Shown: positions 16,259-25,617, counted from the first letter of the stretch. The stretch is DNA of 52,406 bases from Actinomycetota bacterium (GCA_009702045.1 WLIV01000025.1:1-52406), one strand, 5' to 3'. The notes: generated by a model from the sequence alone, not told the origin. Numbers and translations: made by a program.

Positions 16259-17224
16259 ATGACCACGATGCCTGCACCCGATCCGTTCATCGATCTCGAT
16301 CTGAACCTGCCCGATCGCCGCGATGGCAAGGTGCGCGTCAGCTACGCATTGCCCGATGCACCCGACGTCGGCGGGCGCCGACTGTTCGTCACCACCGATC
16401 GGCTGTCAGCGTTCGATCGCGTCATCGCCGGGGTGCCTTACAAGGGTCAGGTGCTCAACCAACTGGCTGCATGGTGGTTCGCCGAGACCGCCGACATCGT
16501 CCCCAACCACGTGTTGTCGGTACCCGATCCCAACGTGCTGATCGCCCGTGTTGCCACTCCGTTGCCGGTGGAAGTCGTGGTGCGCGGCTACATCACCGGC
16601 GTCACCTCTACTTCGCTGTGGCGTCAGTACTCCGAAGGTGCCCGCACGATCTACGGCTACCGCTTCCGCGAGGGGCTGCAGAAGAACACCGCGCTCACCT
16701 ACGCGCTCGTCACACCCACCACGAAAGCCCAGGACGGTGCGCACGATGAGCCGATCGAACCGCGCGACGTGACCGAACGCGGTCTGGTTGCGCCTGGGGC
16801 GTGGGTGCGCACCGTCGAGGCGGCGCTGCGGCTCTTCCAACGCGGCCAGGAAATCGCCGGGCACGCCGGACTGATCCTCGCGGACACCAAGTATGAGTTC
16901 GGTCTCGACGAGCACGGGACGGTGATGCTCATCGACGAGATGCACACACCCGACTCGTCTCGCTACTGGGTGGCGTCCTCGTATGAGGCACGTCTCGCCG
17001 CTGGTGAAGAGCCGGAGAGCCTCGACAAGGAAGTCGTACGCCGAGCTTTGCTCGACGCCGGCTACACGGGGCATGGCGACCCGCCTGCCTTGCCGACCGA
17101 TGTGTGGCAGCAGACCAGCGCCCGCTACATCCAGGCGTTCGAACAGATCACCGGAACCGAATTCGTACCCGGCGCCTATCCAGTCGCACCCCGCATTACG
17201 GAGGCCTTGCGCCATGTTTCCTGA
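16259..17224 (+). CDS. purC: SAICAR synthase
   Basis: Ligates aspartate to CAIR with ATP to give SAICAR. The 321-residue protein has the ATP-binding start GKVRVSYAL, the SAICAR signatures LPVEVVVRGYITGV and LADTKYEFGLD, and the metal/substrate region LIDEMHTPDSSRYW. Length matches the longer, yeast-like form of PurC (about 300) rather than the short bacterial form (about 240). It begins 9 bp after purQ and overlaps purF by 11 bp. Confidence 0.96.
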   Translation: MTTMPAPDPFIDLDLNLPDRRDGKVRVSYALPDAPDVGGRRLFVTTDRLSAFDRVIAGVPYKGQVLNQLAAWWFAETADIVPNHVLSVPDPNVLIARVATPLPVEVVVRGYITGVTSTSLWRQYSEGARTIYGYRFREGLQKNTALTYALVTPTTKAQDGAHDEPIEPRDVTERGLVAPGAWVRTVEAALRLFQRGQEIAGHAGLILADTKYEFGLDEHGTVMLIDEMHTPDSSRYWVASSYEARLAAGEEPESLDKEVVRRALLDAGYTGHGDPPALPTDVWQQTSARYIQAFEQITGTEFVPGAYPVAPRITEALRHVS

Positions 17225-18668
17225 CGACAGTCTCCGACCCGCCGACGGCGACCACCCTCATGAGGAGTGTGGCGTGTTCGCGGTCTCCACGCCACATGGC
17301 GAAGGCATCGCGCAGTTGGCCTTCTTCGGGTTGTTCGCGTTGCAACATCGCGGCCAAGAAGCTGCAGGCATCGCCGTCAGCGATGGCAACCGCGTACGCA
17401 TGCACAAAGACAGCGGCCTGGTGTCGAACGTGTTCACCCCGACGACGATGGCCCAGCTGAACGGCTATCACGCCATCGGACACACGCGGTACAGCACCAC
17501 CGGCGCCAACGCACACCGCAACATCCAGCCATTCCTCGTCGAGACGATGCACGGCCCGCTGGCGGTAGCCCACAACGGCAACCTGGTGAATGCGGGGGCG
17601 CTGCGCGAGGAGTTGCTGACGAAGGGTTTCGGCCTCACCGCCACCAGCGACACCGAGGTGCTGACGCTGATGCTTGCCGCTGCCGGCGGTCGCACCTGGG
17701 AAGACCGCCTTGAACGCACGTTGCCGGCATGGAAGGGCGCCTACTCGCTCGTCGTCTTGGCGAAGGACCGGGTCATCGCTGTCCGCGACCCGTGGGGCTT
17801 CCGGCCGATGAGTGTCGGTCGCCTACCCCAGGGCGGCCACGCCGTTGCTTCCGAGACATGTGCGCTCAACACGCTCGGCTGCCTCGACATCACCGAAGTG
17901 CTACCCGGTGAGATCGTCACCCTGCACGGCAGCGAGATCACCCGTCGCCAAGCGCTCGCGCCGGCCGTCAACGCCGCGCGATGCACCTTCGAGTTCGTCT
18001 ACTTCAGCCGCCCCGACAGCGTCTGGGCGGGACGCAATGTGCACCATGTGCGCCAACGGCTGGGCGAACAATTGGCAATCGAGTCCGGTGTCGACGCGGA
18101 TGTCGTCATCCCGGTGCCCGACAGCTCGATCCCCGCCGCGATCGGCTACAGCCGACAGAGCGGGATTCCGCACAACGACGGCCTGATCAAGAACCGCTAC
18201 ATCGGCCGCACATTCATCGAGCCCACTCAAGATCTGCGTGACCGCGGTGTCGCGCTGAAGTTCAACGCGCTCGCCGAAAACCTCGCCGGCAAGCGCGTCA
18301 TCATGATCGACGACTCGATCGTGCGTGGCACCACTGCCGGGCCACTCGTCAAACTCGTCCGCGATGCCGGTGCCACCGAGGTACACGTGCGCATCACCTG
18401 TCCACCGATCACCAATGCCTGCCATTTCGGTGTCGACATGGGCCACGACGGTGATCTGATGGCCGCGCGGCTCAGCGTGGAGGAGATCCGGCTGCTGATC
18501 GGCGCCGACTCGCTGGCGTTCCTGTCATTGGAGGGGATGAACCTGGCCATCGAGCCCGAGCACGAAGGGTCTGGTGCCGGGTACTGCAACGGTTGCTTCA
18601 CCGGGAACTACCCGATGGCCGTGGACGACGCGCCACCCAAGCTGAGCTTCGAGGGAGCGCTGTCGTGA
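17214..18668 (+). CDS. purF: Amidophosphoribosyltransferase
   Basis: First committed step: PRPP plus glutamine to phosphoribosylamine. The 484-residue protein begins with an 18-residue propeptide before Cys19 (HEECGVF), the N-terminal nucleophile of the glutaminase domain. Glutaminase motifs GHTRYSTTG and HNGNLVN follow. The phosphoribosyltransferase half has VIPVPDSS and the PRPP loop VIMIDDSIVRGTT. Cysteines in ITCPP and GYCNGCFTG match the 4Fe-4S ligands of the Bacillus-type enzyme, so this should be the oxygen-sensitive Fe-S form. It overlaps purC and, by GTGA, purDM. Confidence 0.96.
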   Translation: MFPDDSLRPADGDHPHEECGVFAVSTPHGEGIAQLAFFGLFALQHRGQEAAGIAVSDGNRVRMHKDSGLVSNVFTPTTMAQLNGYHAIGHTRYSTTGANAHRNIQPFLVETMHGPLAVAHNGNLVNAGALREELLTKGFGLTATSDTEVLTLMLAAAGGRTWEDRLERTLPAWKGAYSLVVLAKDRVIAVRDPWGFRPMSVGRLPQGGHAVASETCALNTLGCLDITEVLPGEIVTLHGSEITRRQALAPAVNAARCTFEFVYFSRPDSVWAGRNVHHVRQRLGEQLAIESGVDADVVIPVPDSSIPAAIGYSRQSGIPHNDGLIKNRYIGRTFIEPTQDLRDRGVALKFNALAENLAGKRVIMIDDSIVRGTTAGPLVKLVRDAGATEVHVRITCPPITNACHFGVDMGHDGDLMAARLSVEEIRLLIGADSLAFLSLEGMNLAIEPEHEGSGAGYCNGCFTGNYPMAVDDAPPKLSFEGALS

Positions 18669-20845
18669 GAGTGCTCGTGATCGGTGGCGGTGGCCGCGAG
18701 TCAGCAATCGCGTGGGCGTGCAAACGCCGCGGGCACGACGTACAGATCCTGGCGGAGCTCCCCGACTCCCCGGTCGCCGACCTCGTCATCGTCGGCCCCG
18801 AGTCCGCGCTGATCGCTGGTGTGGCCGATCGCTGCGCTGAGCTGCGCATCCCCTGCTTCGGCCCGACAGCCGCTGTCGCCCGACTGGAAGGGTCGAAGGG
18901 GTTCACGCGCACACTCGCTCACTCACTCGGGCTGCCGTCACCGGCGTTCCACTTGTCGTCGTCCGAGGCCGAAGCGCTGGCGTGGTGGCGTGGGTTCGCC
19001 AAGCCCATCGTCGTCAAGCTCGACGGCCTGGCCGCCGGGAAGGGTGTCATCGTGCCCGAGGGTGAGGCCGAGACGCTGGCCGCAATCCGCGAGTTGGTCG
19101 AGCAGGGTCCGATCGTGCTCGAGGAGCGACTGGTCGGCCCGGAGTGCAGCTTGATGGCGATGTGCGATGGCCGCGTCGCTCGGCCGTTGCCGATCGCGCA
19201 AGACCACAAGCGCATCGGTGAAGGCGACACGGGCCCCAACACAGGGGGTATGGGTGCCTACGCACCTGCGCCCGTGCCGTACGACGCAGACGAACTGACG
19301 GCCAGGTTCATCCAGCCGGTGGTCGACCACTTGTGGGAGGCCGGGGCACCGTACGTCGGGGTGCTCTACGCCGGGCTGATGCTCACCGACGACGGTCCCA
19401 AACTGCTGGAGTACAACTGCCGCTTCGGCGACCCAGAGGCGCAGGCGGTGCTGCCGCTCCTCATCGACGACCTCGCCGAGTTGGCGCTCACCTGTTGCAA
19501 CGGCGCGCTCGGCGAACGGCGTATCCAGTCGCGGGGCTTCGCCTGCACCGTGGTGGCAGCCGCGGAGGGTTACCCGGCCATGCCGATCCCCGGTGCGGCG
19601 ATCGAGGGCGATCTGCACGACTGGCCCGATGCGATGGTCTTCCGCGCTGGCACCGACGGAGCGATGGTCACTGGCGGACGCGTACTGGCCGTCACCGGCC
19701 TCGGCAACGACCTCGGTACTGCCCGGGCGCACGCGTATCAGCGGATGAAGGCGATCCGCTTCGACGGTATGCAGGTGCGCGGCGACATCGGCTGGCGTTC
19801 GATCGGCGCCGGCCTGTCCTCCTACGCCGCGGCAGGTGTCGACATCGATGAGGGCACCCGCGCCGTCGACCAGATGAAGGCTGCCGTCGAGCGCACACAC
19901 GGACCTGCCGTCCTGCGCGGTGTGGGCAGCTTCGGTGGCGTGTTCAGCCTCGCGGCGATCAAGGACATGGACGAACCACTGCTCGTCGCCTCCACCGATG
20001 GCGTCGGCACGAAGGTCGAACTCGCCGCCCGTCTCGGCAAGTACAAGGGCGTGGGCATGGACATCGTCAACCACTGCATCGACGATGTGCTCGTACAGGG
20101 CGCTCGTCCACTGTTCTTCCTCGACTACATCGCCAGCAGCAAGCTCGACGCCGATCAGGTGGCAGAGGTGGTCACCGGTATGGCCGAGGCGTGCGAGGTT
20201 GCCGGATGCGCCCTCTTGGGTGGTGAGACAGCGGAGATGCCGGGGGTGTACACCGAAGGGTCGTTCGACATCGCCGGCACGCTGGTCGGCCTCGTCGACC
20301 GAGCGCAGATGCTGCCACGAGGCACCCTGGAGGATGGCGACGTGCTGTTGGGGGTGGCCTCCAACGGGCCGCACACCAACGGCTACTCGTTGTTGCGCAA
20401 GGTGTTCGCCTGGCTGCCAATGGACTCGGTGCCTGCCGGGTTCTACTGCACCCTCGGCGAGGCACTGTTGCGACCCCACCGCAACTACCTGCCCGTGCTC
20501 GGTGCGGCGATCGACAGCGGCCGGGTGAAGGCGCTCGCACACATCACCGGTGGCGGTCTCCCCGAGAACCTGCCGCGTGTGCTGCCCGAATCGCTCGACG
20601 CCGTCGTCCAACTCGGCTCGTGGCCCATCCCTCCCCTGTTCCGTCTGGTGCAGGAAGTCGCCTCGCTGCCGATCCACGAGTTGTACCGCACACTCAACAT
20701 GGGCATCGGCATGGTTGCCGTGGTCGCCGTCGCCGACCTCACTGCCGTCCAGGCCCTGATCCCCGAGGAGACCTGGGTCATCGGCCGCCTCACCCCCGCC
20801 CCCGCCACCGCCCCCGGCCGCCAGGTCCACCTCCTCCCCGCCTGA
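18665..20845 (+). CDS. purDM: Bifunctional GAR synthetase - AIR synthase (PurD-PurM fusion)
   Basis: One uninterrupted 726-residue frame. Residues 1 to about 375 are PurD: GGGGRES, LEGSKGFTR, VVKLDGLAAGKGVIV, the ATP-grasp DTGPNTGGMGAYAP and EYNCRFGDPEAQAVLPLL. From about residue 378 the protein is PurM: LSSYAAAGVDID, STDGVGTKVELA, LGGETAEMPGVY and ITGGGLPENLPRVLP. The linker is nearly absent. The PurD N-domain is about 25 residues shorter than usual, lacks the PGNAGT segment, and has Ser where the family has His in GREHA. It catalyses steps 2 and 5 of the pathway, like yeast Ade5,7. The start is the GTG overlapping the purF stop. Confidence 0.94.
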   Translation: MRVLVIGGGGRESAIAWACKRRGHDVQILAELPDSPVADLVIVGPESALIAGVADRCAELRIPCFGPTAAVARLEGSKGFTRTLAHSLGLPSPAFHLSSSEAEALAWWRGFAKPIVVKLDGLAAGKGVIVPEGEAETLAAIRELVEQGPIVLEERLVGPECSLMAMCDGRVARPLPIAQDHKRIGEGDTGPNTGGMGAYAPAPVPYDADELTARFIQPVVDHLWEAGAPYVGVLYAGLMLTDDGPKLLEYNCRFGDPEAQAVLPLLIDDLAELALTCCNGALGERRIQSRGFACTVVAAAEGYPAMPIPGAAIEGDLHDWPDAMVFRAGTDGAMVTGGRVLAVTGLGNDLGTARAHAYQRMKAIRFDGMQVRGDIGWRSIGAGLSSYAAAGVDIDEGTRAVDQMKAAVERTHGPAVLRGVGSFGGVFSLAAIKDMDEPLLVASTDGVGTKVELAARLGKYKGVGMDIVNHCIDDVLVQGARPLFFLDYIASSKLDADQVAEVVTGMAEACEVAGCALLGGETAEMPGVYTEGSFDIAGTLVGLVDRAQMLPRGTLEDGDVLLGVASNGPHTNGYSLLRKVFAWLPMDSVPAGFYCTLGEALLRPHRNYLPVLGAAIDSGRVKALAHITGGGLPENLPRVLPESLDAVVQLGSWPIPPLFRLVQEVASLPIHELYRTLNMGIGMVAVVAVADLTAVQALIPEETWVIGRLTPAPATAPGRQVHLLPA

Positions 20846-20851
20846 CCCGGT

Positions 20852-20968
20852 GCGAGTGCCTGGCCGCCGCCCCGAGTGCCAGGTGACGCCCGAGTGCCAC
20901 GTGACACCCGGGGTGTCACGTGGCACTCGGGCGCGGCCTGGCACTCGGGGCGGCGTCGTGGCACTCGC
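20852..20968. repeat. Nested palindromic intergenic element
   Basis: Three nested inverted repeats share one centre: a 9-bp outer pair (GCGAGTGCC/GGCACTCGC), a 15-bp pair (GCCCCGAGTGCCAGG with its complement) and a perfect 21-bp inner pair around a CGG loop. CGAGTGCC occurs six times, three in each direction, placed symmetrically. The element begins 6 bp after the purDM stop and ends 2 bp before the purN control motif. It may end purDM transcription or be a mobile palindromic repeat. Confidence 0.85.
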
Positions 20969-20970
20969 GA

Positions 20971-21024
20971 ACTTTTCGTTCAGGTGGAGGCGCGTGCGGG
21001 GCGGTCGGAACCTAGCGTCTGCCT
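20971..21024 (+). promoter_or_regulatory. Shared purine promoter/operator, copy 2
   Basis: ACTTTTCGTTC (20971-20981), 29 bp, CCTAGC (21011-21016), then 8 nt to ATG 21025. TAGCGT (21013-21018) sits 6 nt before the start as a leaderless -10 box. In this copy the upstream block also contains an inverted repeat GAAC-N5-GTTC. Confidence 0.75.
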
Positions 21025-21660
21025 ATGGAATCTCGTTGTCGTCTGGTGTTGATGGCTTCTGGCAACGGATCCAACGCCCAAGCGCTGATCGACGCCTGCG
21101 GACGCGGTGAACTTCCGGCCCAGGTGGTTGCGGTGATCAGCGACAAGGGCGATGCCCGTGCGCTGGTGCGGGCCGACACCGCCGGGCTTCCTGCCGTGCA
21201 CGTCGGTAAGCGGGTGGATGAGTCACGCGCCGACTACGACGCTCGTCTCGCCGACATCGTCTCCGGCTTCGACCCCGATTACGTAGTGCTCGTCGGTTGG
21301 ATGCGTGTGCTCACACTCAGTTTTCTCGGTTGGTTTCCCGGCATGGTCATCAACCTGCACCCGGCACTTCCCGGCGAACTACCAGGCACCAACGCAATCG
21401 AACGTGCGCTCGCTGAAGCGCAGAACGGCACTCGCACCGCCACCGGCGTCATGGTGCACTTCGTGCCCGACGAAGGTGTCGACGACGGGCCGTTGCTCGC
21501 CACCGAACCTGTGCCGATCCTGCCGGACGACACCCTCGACACCCTCGCAGTTCGTGTGCACGCGGTTGAGCATCGGCTCCTCGTCGATGCGATTCGCGAC
21601 GTATGCGCAGCGCTCCTCGCTGACCGATCACTCACCTCCAGGAACGGAACCCCCGCATGA
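21025..21660 (+). CDS. purN: Phosphoribosylglycinamide formyltransferase
   Basis: Transfers a formyl group from 10-formyl-THF to GAR. 211 residues with [12 protein letters not shown] (substrate phosphate loop), GWMRVL, the catalytic [13 protein letters not shown] (Asn and His) and the catalytic Asp in [10 protein letters not shown]. Slightly longer than E. coli PurN. It starts a second purine transcript from its own copy of the purine promoter. It follows purDM, so the order PurD-PurM-PurN is the same as in the animal trifunctional GART protein. Its stop overlaps the guaB start. Confidence 0.96.
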   Translation: MESRCRLVLMASGNGSNAQALIDACGRGELPAQVVAVISDKGDARALVRADTAGLPAVHVGKRVDESRADYDARLADIVSGFDPDYVVLVGWMRVLTLSFLGWFPGMVINLHPALPGELPGTNAIERALAEAQNGTRTATGVMVHFVPDEGVDDGPLLATEPVPILPDDTLDTLAVRVHAVEHRLLVDAIRDVCAALLADRSLTSRNGTPA

Positions 21661-23156
21661 TCAACGATGATCTGTTCGACCGCTTCCAAGCGCTCACCTT
21701 CGACGATGTGGTCATCGTGCCGGGGTACAGCGACGTGCTGCCCGACATGGTGGACACCTCCGCCGTTTTCGCGGCTGATATTCGCCTCGCCGTCCCCGTG
21801 GTCAGTGCGGCGATGGACAAGGTGACAGAGGCGCGGATGGCGATCGCGCTCGCCCGCGAGGGTGGCATTGGCGTGATCCACCGCAACATGACCATCGCCG
21901 AACAAGCGGCGGAGGTGCAGAAGGTCAAGCGCAGCCAAAGCGGAATGATCTCCGACCCGATCACGCTGCCGCCGACAGCGACGCTCGCCGAGGCCGAAGC
22001 GCTGATGCATCAGTTCAAGATCAGTGGTGTTCCGATCACCGATCCGCACGGTCGCCTGGTGGGCATCCTCACCAACCGCGACACTCGCTTCTGCGAGCCA
22101 TCCGACTACGCACGCTCGGTCGCCGATTTCATGACCAGCGAGGGCCTCGTCACGGCCAAGCACGGCACGACCCTCGACGAGGCACGCGGCATCTTGCAGC
22201 GGCACCGGATCGAGAAGTTGCCGCTCGTCGACTCCGACCTTCGCCTCACGGGCCTGATCACCGTGAAGGACATCCTCAAGAACCAGGAGTTCCCCAACGC
22301 CACCAGCGACAGTCGTGGGCGCCTCCGTTGCGCCGCTGCCGTTGGAGTCGGGCCCGATATGGAAGAACGCGTTGAGGCGCTACTCGCGCAGGGTGTTGAT
22401 GCGGTTGCGATCGACACCGCACACGGCCATTCGGCCGGAGTGATCAAGGCCATTGGGCGGATCAAGTCGGCATGGCCCGACCTTCCTGTGATCGCCGGCA
22501 ACGTCGTCACCGAGGAAGGTGTGGATGCGCTCTCCCTGGCCGGTGCCGATGCCGTCAAGGTAGGCGTCGGGGCAGGCTCGATCTGCACGACCCGCGTCGT
22601 CAGCGGCGCTGGCATGCCGCAACTGTCGGCGATCTACTTCACCACCAAGTACGCCCGCCGCCGTGGCGTGCCGGTGATCGCTGATGGCGGTATCACCTAT
22701 TCTGGCGATGTCGTGAAAGCCATCGCCGCCGGCGCCGACACCGTGATGCTCGGCTCATTGCTGGCCGGTACCGACGAGGCACCGGGCGAACTGGAACTGT
22801 TCGAGGGTCGCCGCTACAAGAGCTACCGCGGTATGGGCTCGATGGGCGCGATGCAGGGCCTCGGCGCCGATCGCTATGCAACCGCACAGACCGACAAGAG
22901 CCAGATGGCCGGTCAGTCGCGCAAACTCGTACCCGAGGGCATCGAAGGGCGCGTCCCCTACGCAGGAACGTTGGGCGATGTGGTGTACCAACTCGTCGGC
23001 GGATTGCGCAGCGGTATGGGCTATGCCGGCGCCGCCACACTCGACCACCTGCGCGATTCCGCACGGTTCATGCGGGTCACCACCGCCGGCCGCAACGAAA
23101 GCCACCCGCACGATGTCACGATCACCAAGGAAGCGCCGAACTACCAGCGCAGCTGA
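21657..23156 (+). CDS. guaB: IMP dehydrogenase
   Basis: Oxidises IMP to XMP with NAD, the first step to GMP. The 499-residue protein has the catalytic loop [15 protein letters not shown] (Cys310), a Bateman module of two CBS domains (about residues 95-205: [13 protein letters not shown] and [19 protein letters not shown]), the substrate loop [16 protein letters not shown], and the mobile flap [17 protein letters not shown] overlap with purN places it in the same transcript, so GMP synthesis shares the purine promoter. It converges on the VWA gene with 27 bp between stops. Confidence 0.97.
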   Translation: MINDDLFDRFQALTFDDVVIVPGYSDVLPDMVDTSAVFAADIRLAVPVVSAAMDKVTEARMAIALAREGGIGVIHRNMTIAEQAAEVQKVKRSQSGMISDPITLPPTATLAEAEALMHQFKISGVPITDPHGRLVGILTNRDTRFCEPSDYARSVADFMTSEGLVTAKHGTTLDEARGILQRHRIEKLPLVDSDLRLTGLITVKDILKNQEFPNATSDSRGRLRCAAAVGVGPDMEERVEALLAQGVDAVAIDTAHGHSAGVIKAIGRIKSAWPDLPVIAGNVVTEEGVDALSLAGADAVKVGVGAGSICTTRVVSGAGMPQLSAIYFTTKYARRRGVPVIADGGITYSGDVVKAIAAGADTVMLGSLLAGTDEAPGELELFEGRRYKSYRGMGSMGAMQGLGADRYATAQTDKSQMAGQSRKLVPEGIEGRVPYAGTLGDVVYQLVGGLRSGMGYAGAATLDHLRDSARFMRVTTAGRNESHPHDVTITKEAPNYQRS

Positions 23157-23183
23157 ACCAGGTGTGGCGCCATGCCGAACCGG

Positions 23184-24623
23184 TCAGGCCAACTTCTCGA
23201 CGAAGCCTTCCAACTGGCGCAAGTTACGGCACTCGTACACGCCATCGGTGTGCGTGCCGTAGTCGCCGACGATGGAGTCACCAGTGTTCCAGTAGCTCTT
23301 CGGCTCAGGATTCAGCCAGTACACACGGCGGGCCTTGGACTTGATCTCTTTGATCACCCATGCCTGGCTGGCGTGGTAGTTGTTGCGAGCGTCGCCCAGC
23401 AACAGCACCGTGGTCTTGGGGCCGATGTCCTTGCCGTAACGCTCCCAGAACACCTCGAACGCGTGGCCGTAGTCGCTGTGCCCGTCGACCCACACAACAT
23501 CGGCCTCGGTGTTGACGCGATGGATCGCGTTGGCGATGTCTTCTTCGCCCTTGAAGTAGTCCGTGACTTCGTCGATGCCATCGATGAACACGAACGAGCG
23601 CACCTTGGAGAACTGCCCCTGGATCGCGTACACCAGCATCAATGTGAAGCGGGCGAACGCGGCGACTGAGCCGCTGATATCGGCCACCACCATCAACTCC
23701 GGCTTGGCCGGGCGCGGGTACTTGAACTTTGGCTCGGCCGGCACGCCGCCGTACGACAGCGAGTGGCGCACGGTGTTGCGGAAGTCGAGCGGACCCTTGC
23801 GACCGTGCTTGCGCTTCCGTGCCAAACGGGCGGCGAGTTTGCGGGTGAGCGGCTGCAGGGCCTTCTTCAAGCTCTGCATCTCGTCGCGCGACGCATGCAT
23901 GAACTCGACGTCCTCGGGCAGTGGCTTGCGCAGCGTCTTGGCCATCGCTTCCGCACCACGATCAGCGACGAGCCGACGACGGATCTCGGCTTCGATCTCT
24001 TTCTTGAACTGATCGATGCGGTCGTTGTACTCGTCCTTCTCGAGACGCTCCTCGAGTGCGGTGAGTTCGCCGCCGACTTGCTGGCGACTGGCCTCCATCA
24101 ACTTCTCGAGCATGCCATCGAGATCCAGGTTGCGCAGTGTGCGGTACAGGTAATACGTGCCGCCCACGGGGCGACCTGGTTCCATACCGGCGAAGCGCTG
24201 CACCGACTGCTTGGCGAGTGCACGCATCATTGCCTGGTCGCCGTTCATCAGCGCCGACATCAGCATCTGCGCGATTTCCTCGGGCGTCAGACTGTCGAGG
24301 CTGCCACCCTGGTTGCCGCGGCTGTCGCCCTCCTGGCGCATCTGCTCCTGCATCTCGCGCCACATGGCATCGAGATCGGTTTCACCCTCGGCGATCTTGT
24401 ACTCAGGGCCGCGCAGACTGAAGTACACCTCGAACACCGTCTCGAACGCGCGCCAATGCGCATTGTTCTTGACCATCGTGGCCCCGAGCGCGTACTTGAA
24501 CGCCTCTCGGTCCTCGATCGGGATGTGCTGCAACGCCTCCATCGCGTCGAGGTTCTCGGTGAGCGACACCGGCAGCCCGGCGTTGCGTAACTCGTTGACG
24601 AACCCGGCAAGAAGATCGAGCAT
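23184..24623 (-). CDS. VWA-domain CoxE-like protein
   Basis: 479 residues. The N-terminal half is helical and charged (MLDLLAGFVNELRNAGLPVS, then long Glu/Lys-rich helices). The C-terminal third is a von Willebrand A domain with MIDAS motif DISGS (DxSxS, near residue 314) and a later LLLGDARNN aspartate. YDLCoxE/VWA proteins of this type pair with MoxR ATPases as metal-cofactor insertion or complex-remodelling chaperones. The MoxR gene lies directly upstream with a 6-bp gap. No client enzyme (such as CO dehydrogenase) is in the window, so the target is unknown. Confidence 0.88.
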   Translation of the reverse strand: MLDLLAGFVNELRNAGLPVSLTENLDAMEALQHIPIEDREAFKYALGATMVKNNAHWRAFETVFEVYFSLRGPEYKIAEGETDLDAMWREMQEQMRQEGDSRGNQGGSLDSLTPEEIAQMLMSALMNGDQAMMRALAKQSVQRFAGMEPGRPVGGTYYLYRTLRNLDLDGMLEKLMEASRQQVGGELTALEERLEKDEYNDRIDQFKKEIEAEIRRRLVADRGAEAMAKTLRKPLPEDVEFMHASRDEMQSLKKALQPLTRKLAARLARKRKHGRKGPLDFRNTVRHSLSYGGVPAEPKFKYPRPAKPELMVVADISGSVAAFARFTLMLVYAIQGQFSKVRSFVFIDGIDEVTDYFKGEEDIANAIHRVNTEADVVWVDGHSDYGHAFEVFWERYGKDIGPKTTVLLLGDARNNYHASQAWVIKEIKSKARRVYWLNPEPKSYWNTGDSIVGDYGTHTDGVYECRNLRQLEGFVEKLA

Positions 24624-24629
24624 CGTGAC

Positions 24630-25496
24630 CTACTTGTCTACTGACAGTTCTTTCGAGGCCTTGGCGATGTCGCTCTGGTACTTGAGCAGGATGTGCAGCG
24701 TGTCCTTGGCCTGTTGCGCATCGATGTGCTCAATACCGAGCAGCACGAGTGTGCGCGCCCAGTCGATTGTCTCGCTGACGCTGGGCGCCTTCTTGAGGTC
24801 GATCTGACGGATGCTGCGCACGATGCGTGCGATCTGGTCGGCAAGGTTCTCGCTGACCTCGGGCACCTTGGTGAGGACGATCTGCTTCTCGCGCTCCATG
24901 TCGGGGTAGTCGACGTGTAGGTAGAGGCAGCGACGCTTCAGCGCTTCACTGAGCTCACGGGTGTTGTTCGACGTGAGGAACACCAGCGGAATCTGCTTGG
25001 CGGTGATCGTGCCCAACTCAGGAATCGAGACCTGATACTCGGACAGGATCTCGAGCAGCAGCGCCTCGGTCTCCACCTCGACACGGTCGACTTCGTCGAT
25101 CAGCAGCACTACCGGGTCGTCGGCCGTGATGGCCTCGAGCAGTGGGCGCGTGAGCAGGAAGTCGCTACCGAAGATGTCGTCGTGAATATCACTCCACGAG
25201 TCGCTCCCACGGTCGGCCTGGATGCGCAGCAGCTGCTTCTTGTAGTTCCACTCGTACAGCGCTTTGGACTCGTCGAGCCCTTCGTAGCACTGCAGACGAA
25301 TCAGCCGGGCACCGGTCATATCGGCGATGCTCTTGGCCAGCTGGGTCTTCCCCGTGCCGGCCGGACCTTCGACAAGGATCGGCTTGCCGAGACGATCGGC
25401 GAGGAAGGCGACGCCGGAAATACCGTCGTCGGCGAGGTAGTTCACGTCTCTCAGGCCATCACGGACCTGCTGGACGCTCTCGAAACGATGAGCCAT
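24630..25496 (-). CDS. MoxR family AAA+ ATPase
   Basis: 288 residues with Walker A GPAGTGKT (44-51), Walker B VVLLIDEVDR (about 112-121), sensor 1 in FLTSNNTRELSEAL and an arginine-rich KRRCLYLHVDYPD. It is an ATP-driven remodelling partner of the downstream VWA protein, likely acting on an oligomeric or metal-containing client. A TAGGGT box 7 nt before ATG 25496 sets the start and excludes the longer frame. It is divergent from the subtilase gene. Confidence 0.93.
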   Translation of the reverse strand: MAHRFESVQQVRDGLRDVNYLADDGISGVAFLADRLGKPILVEGPAGTGKTQLAKSIADMTGARLIRLQCYEGLDESKALYEWNYKKQLLRIQADRGSDSWSDIHDDIFGSDFLLTRPLLEAITADDPVVLLIDEVDRVEVETEALLLEILSEYQVSIPELGTITAKQIPLVFLTSNNTRELSEALKRRCLYLHVDYPDMEREKQIVLTKVPEVSENLADQIARIVRSIRQIDLKKAPSVSETIDWARTLVLLGIEHIDAQQAKDTLHILLKYQSDIAKASKELSVDK

Positions 25497-25509
25497 GCGG
25501 GGCACCCTA
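25497..25509 (-). promoter_or_regulatory. Leaderless -10 element
   Basis: TAGGGT (25509 to 25504), then 7 nt, then ATG at 25496. A second TAGGGT on the plus strand (25592-25597) may be the -10 box of the subtilase gene. Confidence 0.55.
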
Positions 25510-25617
25510 CAGTTGATGCTGGCCGCACGGTCAATCGTAACGAGCGGTGCATTCTGATGGCGGTCGCTTCCCGGTCCACGGCCGTGTCGATTAGGGTGAT
25601 GAACCACGCAGGCCCTC

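Noticed and set aside
19780-19830. Missed stop or frameshift between purD and purM
   Set aside because: The frame is open through the junction, with no start codon plus ribosome site and no sign of frame change.
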